Source: Argopecten irradians (lineage: Eukaryota; Mollusca; Bivalvia; Pectinida; Pectinidae). From it: a stretch of DNA of 64,000 nucleotides. A program made the translations under genes and the position numbers. Of the stretch, positions 35,401 to 47,900 are shown in pieces; within the stretch, counting starts at the first letter, position 1; each line of letters begins with the position of its first letter. The notes under the pieces were generated by a model. That model was given only the letters and a program-made list of their open reading frames with translations, searched no databases and was not told where the DNA came from. Where the stretch lies: contig NC_091134.1 of the NCBI RefSeq assembly GCF_041381155.1, positions 65,518,969-65,582,968 on the forward strand, read 5' to 3'.

Positions 35401-36807
35401 CCGGTCTTGCCTTACAAAAAATCGGCTGCGCACCATCTTTGACCTTGACCTGCGCTTTGAACTCGGTTATGGTTCCTAAACCCTTTTCAAACAGTTTATG
35501 ATGCTTTGCCAGCAGTTTGTCGACTTCAGATTTCACACCATCGGATTTCGGATAACGCTTCAAGGCAAAAATACTTGGCCAGTCTAACTTCACGTGTTTA
35601 AGCCAGTTTCTACCTAGCAATGACGGTCGATCGCCACAAACAACACGTAATGGTAACACATAATTCTGACTACCATAGTTCACTGGAACTGATATCTCAC
35701 CAAGTAAAGGTACGCGTCCTTCACCGTAGTCTCTAAGCCTTACGGTCGGTTTTTGCAAGGGCAGATGAGAAAAGTACCGGTCGTACACATTCTCCGCGCA
35801 CACGGTTACTGCCGCACCCGTATCGATCTCGAACTCGACCGGATTACCGTCCAGCTTTAGATTTACCTTGTATCCTGAATTGTCCGAATCATTCACTGAA
35901 TATAGTCCAAATAAGAATCCATCTTCATCGTCATTGTCCCTGTCACATTCCTCTACTTCGACATACTTATTCTGAGCACCTACATGACCTTTGGACCTTT
36001 TGTTTGGACATTTTTTCCCGATATGTCCAATCTGCTGACAAGAGTAGCACTTCTCTTTGATAAACTTACAGTCCGACTGTGCATGCTTTCCTCCACACCG
36101 AAAACACGACTTCAGATTGTCCGGCTTTTTAGACTTCTCACTTTGACCTAGTTTCAAAGATTTTCCCATACGACTCCGATTAGACTTACGGTTTACATAA
36201 TTGACCGTCTGGGTTACCAATACAGGCTGTCCAATCTCCTCTGTGTTTTTGGTCGCCATCTCTACAGCTAACGCTATCTCGGTTGCCTTGGCAAGATCCA
36301 AATCTTTTTCGGCCAACAGTTTCTTTTGGATTACCTCACTCATTAACCCGCAAACCAGTCTATCACGTAGGGCTTGATTAAAAAAATCTTGAAAGTCACA
36401 GTCTTTGGCTAATTTCTAAAGACTCACAACATAATCAGACACGGATTCCCCCACTTGCTGTTTCCTACTGTGAAACTTAAACCGTTTAGCAATTACGAGG
36501 GGTTTTGGGGCGAGATGTCCTGACAATGCAGTCTTTATTTCATCATAGGACTTCGTACTTGGGAGGTCTGGGGTCAGAATTTTTCTCAATAACGCGTATG
36601 TGTCAGCCCCTACCACGGCTAGAAACACAGCAACACGTTTATCATCGGCAATGTCATTGGCTGCAAAAAATTGCTCGAGCCGTTCGATGTAACAATGGAA
36701 ATTTTCTTTCCCCTCCACGAACTCGCCTATCCGTCCTACTTTCGCCATAGTGCTTATCTACATAAACACTGAGTTGGTTATTCGACAAAATCAGCCTCGT
36801 CGCCAGT

Positions 36808-37000
36808 TGTAATATCTTGGGTTCCGTCGATATTCAAAACACAACTCGTGCAAATGGCGGTGATCTTACTACTAATTTATTCTAACAGTAAAACCCGGAA
36901 ACCGGATACAGAGTTCCGGACGTCATCCTAAAAGCGGACAACAAGGTTACACATGATATAGCGACAACACACCTTGAACAATTAATGTCACTACACTACA
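36808..37000 (-). repeat. 5' LTR of the Ty3/gypsy element
   Basis: 193 bp, TG...CA bounded, and followed directly by the ACACA target duplication. One visible difference from its partner LTR. Confidence 0.9.
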
Positions 37001-37706
37001 ACACACATAAGTCATATCTAGTATATCAACATAAGAGCACAACGTTCAACTTGGACATGCTCGGTTTCTCTACTTAGTATCAAGATAGTGTCATTAAGTG
37101 GGACGTTCGAAGCAGACTGGTGTCGTTCATTGGAGTATGAACAAACATAGTGAAGTGGCATATAGAATAGTTTAAACTTCACTGAGAATCAGAACGACAC
37201 CCAAGGTAGGTAGCTTTCATGTTATGGTGCAAGGGTGTGTGTGAGAGGGGGAGGGATATGAATGTGAACACCAATATACGATGACTAAATGTATATAGAC
37301 TTGTGAAGTACGATGCTCTGCTATTCTTTGACGGTGACAATATAACAAGCTGATATTTACTTGCATTGTCCCAAAACAGACAAGTAGTGTCATACATGAA
37401 AACATTTCTTTCAAAACTTCTCCAATATTAACAGTTAGCAGGTTACAAGGTTAACGTATGACTGTCGAACACTGTTATCACTTTAGAATACAGTATATAT
37501 GACCAGCTTTAAAAATAACTTCTAAGCGTGTGTTGAGATACTCATGCGTGCAACATTGCTGTGACCATTCTATACATTCAAATTCAAGTTCAAGTTTCTT
37601 TATCTCATGGCCCATAGGTAAACATACATACATGGCCGCAGTATAATACTGCCAGATCGACAGACGACCCTTAACCACGTCCTCAAATGCATTCCTTATC
37701 ACCTCT

Positions 37707-39332
37707 TAAGAAAGCTATAATCACTGGAATTACTGTCAAATGATAGTTCTTTTCACACTGTCAGATAAATCCTTACAGTTATAAATATATAATGTTCCGT
37801 AACTTGGCGAAAAATTTGACATGCTATGTTGTCTTCGATAATCTATTGAAAAACAGCAGGTGTGATGACTTAAGCTGTGAAAATCATTCAAATGGACAGA
37901 CAAACATGTATGATGCCTTATAAACATTAGTTATAACACAGAATATGTGCCTTATGTATGCTTAGATCAAACCATAACTGCAGAAAGCACTTTATAATTA
38001 CTAATTATAATTGGTAACTCTGTAAATATAAGAATTGAAATTGTAGACCACAACTTGACTTCATGAACTCATTTTATTGTGATGTAGATGTACATTGTAT
38101 AAAGATTTTTGGCAGTGTTGCCAAAATTATTTTCAGTTCTCGTTTTTACTTATAAAATTAAAACCTATGCATTGCAAGTACTGTAATACTAAAAATGGTG
38201 GCCATTTGTGATAACGAATACACTGTTAAGAGCGTTTCTACATTCATGAGTATGAAAGCTAGGGCATATATAATTTTAATATAAAATTGCTTTCAAAAGA
38301 CATGTTTAAGGCGTCAATTGTACCGTTACGGAAAGTAGATATAAACGAAGTATAAAAGATTAAAATGCATTGCGTATGTATTTAGTTAGAGTACACACCT
38401 ACGTGTTACGATATGGGTAGGTACTGAGAGAACGTAGATACAGCTGATCGAATGGACTGCGACACGACTTGCCAACATTGATTTTTTTTATTTATATTTT
38501 TATGTTATAATTAAGATAACATAAAACATACTCCAATGGCTCGATCCTCACATTAGTTTTCTAAAATGATCATAAATAGAAAGGATAAACATATAGCAGG
38601 TACACGTATACACCACATGTTGAACGACACACATAAGTCATATCTAGTATATCAACATAAGAGCACACCGTTCAACTTGGACATGCTCGGTTTCTCTACT
38701 TAGTATCAAGATAGTGTCATTAAGTGGGACGTTCGAAGCAGACTGGTGTCGTTCATTGGAGTATGAACAAACATAGTGAAGTGGCATATAGAATAGTTTA
38801 AACTTCACTGAGAATCAGAACGACACCCAAGGTAGGTAGCTTTCATGTTATGGTGCAAGGGTGTGTGTGAGAGGGGGAGGGATATGAATGTGAACACCAA
38901 TATACGATGACTAAATGTATATAGACTTGTGAAGTACGATGCTCTGCTATTCTTTGACGGTGACAATATAACAAGCTGATATTTACTTGCATTGTCCCAA
39001 AACAGACAAGTAGTGTCATACATGAAAACATTTCTTTCAAAACTTCTCCAATATTAACAGTTAGCAGGTTACAAGGTTAACGTATGACTGTCGAACACTG
39101 TTATCACATTAGAATACAGTATATGTGACCAGCTTTAAAAATAACTTCTAAGCGTGTGTTGAGTTACTCATGCGTGCAACATTGCTGTGACCATTCTATA
39201 CATTCAAATTCAAGTTCAAGTTTCTTTATCTCATGGCCCATAGGTAAACATACATACATGGCCGTAGTATAATACTGCCAGATCGACAGACGACCCTTAA
39301 CCACGTCCTCAAATGCATTCCTTATCACCTCT
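37707..39332. repeat. Tandem duplication, unit 2 (with empty LTR target site)
   Basis: A 1626-bp copy of unit 1 without the LTR element. The uninterrupted site GAACGACACACATAAG at 38622-38637 holds a single ACACA (38627-38631), the sequence duplicated on both sides of the element in unit 1. Both unit junctions read ...CACCTCTT, so the duplication borders are sharp. Confidence 0.88.
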
Positions 39333-39393
39333 TGCTACGTCTGCCAAGCTATCACAAAAATGACGGTTGTATCCGTAACTACATCTAGACTAG

Positions 39394-40334
39394 TAGTCCG
39401 CTAAACCTGCCTATATTATTGGGCTTTTTTAATTTTTTTTTTTTTTTTGCCTAATGTATAGTCAGCTCGCGGTACCTCTTAAAAATGTGAAATCGTAGGC
39501 CAGATTTGGCCTACGCTACGTCAGCGGCATATTTCTAATATATCGTCCATGCAATGCCGGGAAAACGTACACATACCTTTATATTAGGATCTTATGTACT
39601 CCTTTGCCCCCATGTTACATCCCATTTATGAAATTAAACAACTGTGTACAATGAAATACTTCCGAGACCCTTCTATTTCACACATTTGTAATGGCCGCCG
39701 TATACACATTTAGTAGAGCCAACGGCAGCCAATCAACTTCGCTTCCGGTTTTATTTTTAAATATCCACGTGTAGTTGAAAGATAAACAAAATTCTACCGT
39801 GTATATGCTACATGTATATGCAACGTGAATATCGCGAAAGTGATGCGGTACCAGCAATAGTCGTGTTCAATTTGAATATTTGACAACATGTCGTGTATGT
39901 CGACCATGATTTTACTTTAAAAACTCTAACTGGCTAGCATTTTGTTTATCTTTCAACTACACGTGGTTTTTTAAAAATAAAACCGGAAGCGAAGTTGATT
40001 GGCTGCCGTTTGCTCTACTAAATGTGTATACGGCGGCCATTACAAATGTGTGAAATAGAAGGGTCTCGGAAGTATTTCATTGTACACAGTTGTTTAATTT
40101 CATAAATGGGATGTAACATGGGGGCAAAGGAGTACATAAGATCCTAATATAAAGGTATGTGTACGTTTTCCCGGCATTGCATGGACGATATATTAGAAAT
40201 ATGCCGCTGACGTAGCGTAGGCCAAATCTGGCCTACGATTTCACATTTTTAAGAGGTACCGCGAGCTGACTATATATTAGGCAAAAAAAATTAAATTAAA
40301 AAAGCCTAATAATATAGGCAGGTTTAGCGGACTA
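39394..40334. mobile_element. 941-bp long-TIR foldback element, MULE-like
   Basis: Inverted arms of about 395 bp start TAGTCCGCTAAACCTGCCTA and end in the exact complement. CTAGACTAG is duplicated outside both ends (39385-39393, 40335-40343). The arms share GGAAGCGAAGTTGATTGGCT, AATGGCCGCCGTATACACAT-type (right arm complemented) and AGCTCGCGGTACCTCTTAAA sequences. A spacer of about 150 bp (39792-39942) separates them. Long inverted ends plus a 9-bp duplication fit Mutator-like elements. No transposase is present. Confidence 0.8.
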
Positions 40335-40343
40335 CTAGACTAG

Positions 40344-40715
40344 TTACCCACATAAGATTACGTGACCTACATGTATCTTATATAGCTCATCATTAGGAAC
40401 GAAGCCCTAACTTTATTTTGAAAAATATTCTAGACACCAGAGATTGGGAGAACACGTACTTCATTGAGAGATATTTTGAGAATTTGATACATGTGTTTTA
40501 AAAATATGCTAATGAGTAATAGCGGCATGTGTAAAGTTGTCATCATTTTTAAATTACACATTTTCTTTAACAAAACATCTTGAAATCATTTAATTATCAG
40601 AACAAATCCTGGTTACTTCGCGTGTTAAACTTATTTTATTTTTCCATCCGAGAAATCAAACTGTGTTTACAAATTGTCACACATGTTACTCATGCAATCT
40701 CATTGATATTATTGA
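40344..40715. other. Intergenic, no feature seen
   Basis: AT-rich sequence between the foldback and a decayed pearl-type fragment. A 67-codon frame crossing its right end (40580-40783) has no recognisable domain. Confidence 0.4.
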
Positions 40716-41120
40716 AGAGGGCCTGTATCGCTCACCTGGTTTATTTAGGAATTATCATCAAAACTTTTTGTAACACTTTGTAAAATATGTTCAATTTTGA
40801 ATACCCACCCTATAAAAATGTTACCAATGCAATATGGATTCTGTCTAGTAGTTTATATGCAAATAGCCGAATTGACTCTTTTGGACCGGCTCGTCAAGTC
40901 CCCGAGGGATCAGCCCAAGCATTTGAATTCCCACTCCATAAGGATGTAACCTATGCAATATGATAATAATAAAAAAATATATATATTATTATTTATATAT
41001 TATTATGTAACCTATGCAATATGAGTGTTATCCAATGCTTGGTTTGCAGAGAAGAAGCCGTTTATATGAAAACAGACCAATTGATCCCTTTTGCTCCCGC
41101 CTCTCAGGCCCCATATGGGG
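40716..41120 (+). mobile_element. Decayed pearl/Helentron-like fragment
   Basis: Begins GAGGGCCTGTATCGCTCACC and TGGTTT, the same start as the element at 54258. It then holds two diverged repeat-like blocks (ACCCTATAAAAATGTTACCA... and AAGGATGTAACCTATGCAAT...), each running toward a GGTCAG- or GATCAG-CC motif (40905, 41113). An AT-rich palindromic stretch lies at 40964-41006. The (ACGG)n end is missing. Confidence 0.5.
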
Positions 41121-41945
41121 GTCAGTCCAACCATTTGTACAATTTTCAGTTAGTACCTCATAAAGAAGCATATTGACTAAGCATATATTACAAAAATACT
41201 CATGGATGTCAGTCTCTCCCTTAGCTATCAGCAACTTTATTTACGAGCATTTTCAATGGCTTTAAATTTACTTTATCAGCCCATAAAGGAAAAATGGCGT
41301 CGCCGTTTGTAACGCCGCTTCTGCTTGGATGAGATGACGGCATAATAATTTCTTAGACAAAAAAGTCCCAAAATAAATTTGGAATTTTGAAGAGACAATC
41401 TTTAGTAAATTGAAATATAAGGATTAATTTGAATAAATTGTTTATGTTATGGTGATATAACACAAAATTCTGAGTGTACTCTTAATAAACCTAAGTTCTT
41501 AAATTCTTAGGTGGCACTTTAACGAAATCAACCGACTAGCAGAAACTCAGTTACATGTAATTACTAGTTTCATAAAAATGCAACGAATATCACCCAAAAT
41601 TAAGCATGCTAATTATGGCAAATGGTAAAGAAAGTTTCTTTAATATCTTAGTGGACAATGTGATAGCAGATATTTTACATGTAGACCAGTTTATTAACAT
41701 ATAGCATATAAAATGAAAGATAGTATGTCTCCATCAATTGTCTGTTCTATAACTAAATGAAAATGTTCGAAATAAGTCGAAATTGGCCGTGGCGCTGAAT
41801 TTTTAACATTGGGCAAAATCATTTATGCAACGTCAAATATATATAAGCTTCTACAAAAATATTGTGTTTTGTTACAGTTGCTCGAAGGAAATGAGAAGCT
41901 GAAATCAAACTTTTTGTTTCATGTAAACAAATCACGTGATCAAGG
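41121..41945. other. 5' flank of the GMC oxidoreductase gene
   Basis: Sequence upstream of the start codon. It should include the promoter and 5' UTR, but no firm promoter element could be assigned. Contains CGTCGCCGTTTGTAACGCCG at 41299, a short GC-richer patch. Confidence 0.35.
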
Positions 41946-44900
41946 ATGACCCGGATATCGACTGCTCTGTTGGTGGCCGTGGTGGCTACTGTGGCATATT
42001 TGTACATGCGGGCGAATCAGAAGCCTGACCTGTCAGCTACCAAATTAAACAAAACTTATGACTACATTATTAGTAAGTTATGACCGCTATCACCACATGA
42101 TGCTCTCAAGAGAGGAAGTGTCTTTATTTAACCTACAGTATCTGTTATAAACATCTAGGTAATAGTTTTGGTGCATAGAGCGAAGAAAAAACAGCACCAG
42201 TAAACCCTTCACTGAAGATCCCACTTAATCTCTATATACATACATGTATGTAGTATTATACCTATATTGGTGTTGATGTATCAATTTCATTCGTTAGTAT
42301 AAATATGGTGATTATAAAAGATTAGGTTATTAATGGTTACAGTTAAAATCCCAATATCGTAAATATGCGATAGTTTGATTATTACCTTCAGTGACCGAGG
42401 ATGAGACTCCTCCTGACTATGTTTTATAAAACATAAATATATTAGTTTTTAGGCCATTGTCACTGTGCATTGCTTGACAACGGTAGTTAGATTTAATGAA
42501 AAACCTAAAGGAAAACGTTGATATAATAGCTAAGATTAAAAATTTGTAATATCCCCACTAAAAATAGTAAAAGTTCGAAAAGTAGAGAAAAGATCCCTCT
42601 TTCCATTGTCAAACGTAGATCATTCTTTGGTGGGCGCCAACATAACTTTGATGTTGTTTTTCATTGAGTTGGAGCTGGGTCTTCGGGCGCTGTATTGGCT
42701 AACCGACTCTCGGAGGACAAGGCTATTAATGTTCTTCTCCTGGAGGCTGGGGGAGAGGAAGAGGAAAATCCTCTCATTTCTGTTCCCGTGGCCGCAATTG
42801 ATACACAAAAGACGGAACAAGACTGGATGTACTACAGTGAACCACAAAACAACGCTTGTAAAGCTTTAAAGGAAAACGTAAGTACTTTATGTTTGAAAGT
42901 GTTCTTAGGCACAATTTGGACCTTAAGATAACGATAAATTATGTATATCATCCACATATGAATGAACTGTTGTGTTAGTAGTCGTCAAAGTAGACGTCTC
43001 AACAATAATAAAAATATCATAATTTCCACAAAAATGATACAAAGAAAAGTTATTTCATCGATTATTTCTTAGAACAAAATTCAATACTAAATAACTATCG
43101 CATATAAACGTCAATGTAAAACGAAATATTTCGACATATGTCAAACTTTTTTAAACACGTGTTGAATTGTGTTTTGTTTAATTTAGAGAAGCTATTGGCC
43201 ACGTGGCCGTGTGCTTGGAGGAAGCAGTGGACTAAACTGGATGGTGTACATGAGAGGAAATCGTCATGACTTCGACAGCTGGGCCAAAGAGGGATGTGAA
43301 GGCTGGAGCTATAGAGATGTTCTACCATACTTCATTAAGTCAGAGAAAGTCGAAATACCCGAGTTCAAAACATCACGTAAGAATATGGTTTTGTTTGTGA
43401 TGAATTAGAAAAAGTAGAACATCAAGTAAGTTATCACAAAGGATTGAAATTTGGAAGATTAATCATAATTGGAAATGAAATTTCGTTGCTATTGGTTTAT
43501 ATTTGCATAATGTATTAAATAAAAATAGAAATGTACGTATTATGTTGTAAGAAAAACAATGATTTTCAATGTTTTTAGCCTACCACGGTAAGAATGGACC
43601 CCTATATGTTAGTGGACCTACCCAGACTATTCTGGAGGAGAAATACATCCAGGCCGGCCAACATTTAGGCTATAACCTCGTGGACTGTAACGGAGAAGAT
43701 CAAATCGGTAGGAAATCATACATCGAATATGACATCAAAAATGATTGCAATATAATCTAGGAATGACAGGAATTGTACATGATAAATCAAATCATTTCTC
43801 ATGAAAATATTGCAGTTTTCATTAAACTAGATTTATTTCTGTAGGTATATAGTTGCAGTTCAAAAGCTGATTGCATTTGTTGATGAGAAAAAACTCAATA
43901 GTATGCATATAAGGTTCTGGAGGAGTTCCTAATCACAACAAAATGTTCACGACATGTGGAAACCAGTTTCTGCCTTTTCCGGTCTTTTTTATTACCTTAA
44001 CTATCTTAAGGACTAAAATAAAAAGTAAAATAAACAATAATTCCATACTATCCTTTTAATACCAGGATTTTGCAGGATGCAAGCGACAATACACAATGGA
44101 GTTAGATGGAGTACTTATCAAGCCTTCCTAAAGCCTGCCATATCAAGGCCAAATCTGCACGTGGCCACACGTTCCTTCGTAACCAAGGTAAAAGAAAAAA
44201 CATTTTCTATACATTTATAAACATGGATATCCTTCTATGTTTTATCATCTGTAATTTTTGATAAGCTTTTGGTGCATTTTTTTTCTATGTATAAAAAATG
44301 AGGTGTTCGTCATTTGTACAATTCTTTGACATGCTATATAAAAAATGAAATGATAATCAAAATTATAAAATGAGAGTATCTGATACCAACTCTTGTCACT
44401 ATCTGACGTCACGATGACGTAACAGGTGATAATAGAGAACAAGCGAGCTGTAGGAGTGGAGCTGATCAGACGGAATAAGAAGATGAGAGTGTACGCCAAT
44501 AAGGAGGTGATACTGTCAGGCGGGGCTGTCAACTCTCCTCAGCTACTGATGCTGTCAGGGATTGGACCAAAGGACCACCTCAAGGAGCTCGGGGTATGTC
44601 CATGATTCAAGATATCCAATCTTAACTTCTGTATTGGGTTTTACCCATCCAATTATACTTTTGATTTTCTATTCCTATTACATTTATTTCCATTCCATTT
44701 GATTATTCTCTTTTTTTTATTATGCTTTCATTTTGCTTTATATTTTCGATTGTCACGTAATGATATGATTTTCTTTTTCTTGCCTATATTTTTATTGCGA
44801 ACAACATTTTGTCTTGTTTGCTATTTTTCATTTTCTATCTTTTAATTTCAAATCTATGTTACAGTTTGTGATGATTTCTATATTGTTCCCACGCCCCTAG

Positions 44901-47900
44901 CCCACGATTAGATGTGTTTGGATCTGATGATTTCTATATTGTTCCCACGTCCCTAGCTCACGATGACATGTGTTTTTGGATCTGATGATTTCTATATTGT
45001 GCCCAGGATGACATGCTTTTGGATCTGATGATTTCTATATTGTTCCCACGCCCCTAGCTCACGATGACATGTGTTTGGATCTGGTGATTTCTATATTGTT
45101 CCCACGCCCCTAGCTTACGATGACATGTGTTTGGATCTGAAGATCTCTATATTGTTCTCATGCCCCTAGCCCAAGATGACATGTGTTTGGATCTGATGAT
45201 TTCTATATTGTTCCCACGCCCTTAGCCAACGATGACATGTTTTTGGATCTGATGATTTCTATATTGTTCCCACGCCCTTAGCCCATGGTGACATGTTTTT
45301 GGATCTGATGATTTCTATATTGTTCCCACGCCCTTAGCCCACGATGACATGTTTTTGGATCTGATGATTTCTGTATTGTTCCCACGCCCCTAACCCACGA
45401 TGAGATGTGTTTGGATCTGATGATTTCTATATTGTTCCCACGACTTTAGCCCACGATGATATGTGTTTGGATTTGATGATTTCTATATTGTTCCCACGCC
45501 CCTAGCCCAAGATGACATGTGTTTGGATCTGATGATTTCTATATTGTTCCCACGCCCCTAGCCAACGATGAGATGTGTTTGGATCTGATGATTTCTATAT
45601 TGTTCCCACGCCCCTAGCTCACGATGACATGTGTTTGGATCTGATGATTTCTATATTGTTCCCACGCCCCTAGCTCACGATGACATGTGTTTGGATATAT
45701 GATTTCTATATTGTTCCCACGCCCTTAGCCCATGATGACATGTGTTTGAATCAGATGATTTCTATATTGTTCCCACGCCCCTAGCCCACGATGACATGTG
45801 TTTGGATCTGATGATTTCTACATTGCTCCCACGCCCTTAGCCCACGATGAGATGTGTTTGGGTCTGATGATTTCTATATTGTTCCCACGACTTTAGCCCA
45901 CGATGATATGTGTTTGGATTTGATGATTTCTATATTGTTCCCACGCCCTTAGCCCACGATGACATGTTTTTCGATCTGATGATTTCTATATTGTTCCCAC
46001 GACTTTAGCCCACGATGAGATGTGTTTGGATCTGGTGATTTCTATATTGTTCCCACGCCCCTAGCCCACGATGAGATGTGTTTAGATCTGATGATGTCTA
46101 TATTATTCCCACGCCCCTAGCCCACGATGACATGTGTTTGGATCTGATTATTTCTATATTGTTCCCACGCCCCAAGCCCACGATGACATGTGTTTTGATC
46201 TGATGATTTCTATATTGTTCCCACGCCCCTAGCCCAAGATGACATGTGTTTGGATCTGATGATTTCTATATTGTTCCCACGCCCCAAGCCCACGATGACG
46301 TTTTTTTGGATATGATGATTTCTATATTGTTCCGACGCCCCAAGCCCATGATGACATGTGTTTGGATCTGATGATTTCTGTGTTTTACTTACGCCAATTT
46401 TCAACACTATAGCAATTTGGAACATTTAGATATCACAATAGATATACCGTTATATACTAATATTTACTTTGTCCATTAGATCCCCGTCGTGGCTGACCTT
46501 CCTGTTGGTAACAATCTACAGGACCACATACTTATACCCGTCGTGCACGCCATCAATATCACCGCGTCATTGACGGAGCAGAAGCTGACCGGTTTATCAA
46601 CAATACTTCAATACCTTCTGCTCAAGTCAGGTACGCTTTTAAACTAATTTCCCACCTCCGAAAAATCTCTTCATTGTAACAGTTTAACAAATAGCGTCAG
46701 CGAGAGTAACACATTATAATGAGGTGCATAAAATCATTTTGAATATCCCTACGTATACTTTATGATCAATAAGATCGCGCAATATGATAATACAGTAATT
46801 GCCTTATTTAAGGTCACCTGGCGGCGTCCTCATTAGAGGGGATGGCATTTGTGTACACGGATGGATCTACCAAGGACGCTGGGCGAGGTCCAGACGTACA
46901 GCTGCATTTCATAACAGTCGGTGTGTCACAGCGCACACGGATTAACAAAAGAGGGAAAAGCGCATGCTCCGTTCAATTATAAAGATGATGTGAGTATTAC
47001 ACAAGATAGAATTAATGGATGAGCTGAATTAGGATACTTTGCCTATCAGTCAAATTTTAATAAATATTGCCATGCTTTAATTAAGTTAGAATAGATTCTA
47101 GATAAATTGCCAATTAATTAATATACACTTTGTATTTCAATTAAGATCATGGATACGATCTTTTCCTACGACTCCTCCGCCGAAACGGTGTCATTTTTAC
47201 CGACCCTCCTCCATCCCAAAAGTAAAGGAACGATCCGCCTTAGGAGCTCAGATCCATTTGATCATCCCCTCATACAGCCAAACTACCTGGAACACACAGA
47301 TGACGTGAAAACACTAATAGCAGGTAGGATAAAACAAAAACCGTCGATTCTTCTGAACTAAGCAACTATTGAAATCAGATTTGATTACACTTTCCTTGTT
47401 TAATCGATTTTAACGATTTTGTTATTCTGACATTATTCAAGTTTTAAGACAAACTGTCAACATCGTATCACAAACTATATGCCTACTGCTGTAGACGTTA
47501 ATTAATCAAACAAACAAACTGATAAACAGATGAAGTGGCAATATAGTACATATATAGTACTGTGCCCTTTCCTGTTTGATTTGGACGTGTTCAAATCATA
47601 TTCAGACTTAATTATGTCTACTACAATATGTCGTTAATGATTGGTATATTTTAATGTATTTTATTGATTTTGAACATAACACTTACATAACAAATTAATA
47701 TGCATATCAACAGGAACGATCACACTATATATAACTCTACTAGAAATTAATTGCAGCTTATGTGCATTTTCCAATAACCTGATTTATATTACCCATCAGG
47801 GATGAGAATTATAGAAAGACTTGTAGACACACCAGTATTGAGACACATTGGAATGGAGGAAACAAGCAAATCATCAATGGCGGCCCAGGTCTGCAAGCAA

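Larger units (their letters stand above)
32254..37000 (-). mobile_element. Ty3/gypsy LTR retrotransposon, young, minus strand
   Basis: 193-bp LTRs at 32254-32446 and 36808-37000 start TG, end CA and differ at one position that I can see, so the insertion is recent. ACACA is duplicated at 32249-32253 and 37001-37005. On the minus strand the order is: 5' LTR (right), candidate primer-binding site (36790-36807), gag (to about 36000, with a CCHC knuckle CYSCQQIGHIGKKC), protease (IDTGAAVTV), RT, RNase H (CDASAYGLGAV), integrase (SDNGPQFTS...NGAAERS), a Pro-rich tail, a polypurine tract AAAAGGGGGAGGAG (about 32451-32465) and the 3' LTR (left). The order protease-RT-RH-integrase defines Ty3/gypsy. 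The coding part is broken in about two or three places. It is treated as a fossil copy. Confidence 0.92.
31331..37706. repeat. Tandem duplication, unit 1 (carries the LTR element)
   Basis: The left part (31331-32253) matches 37707-38631, and the right part (37001-37706) matches 38627-39332, at roughly 99% by eye. Subtracting the LTR element and one TSD leaves about 1.62 kb, equal to unit 2. There is no gene in the unit. Small open frames occur in both copies but show no domain. Confidence 0.85.

Noticed and set aside
37179-39040. Identical pairs of 72- and 65-codon frames as duplicated genes
   Set aside because: Both lie in non-coding parts of a recent tandem duplication, so identity follows from the duplication rather than coding constraint.
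44871-46388. CRISPR-like array
   Set aside because: Units are contiguous with no unique spacers, sit in a eukaryotic intron, and have no cas genes. It is a minisatellite.
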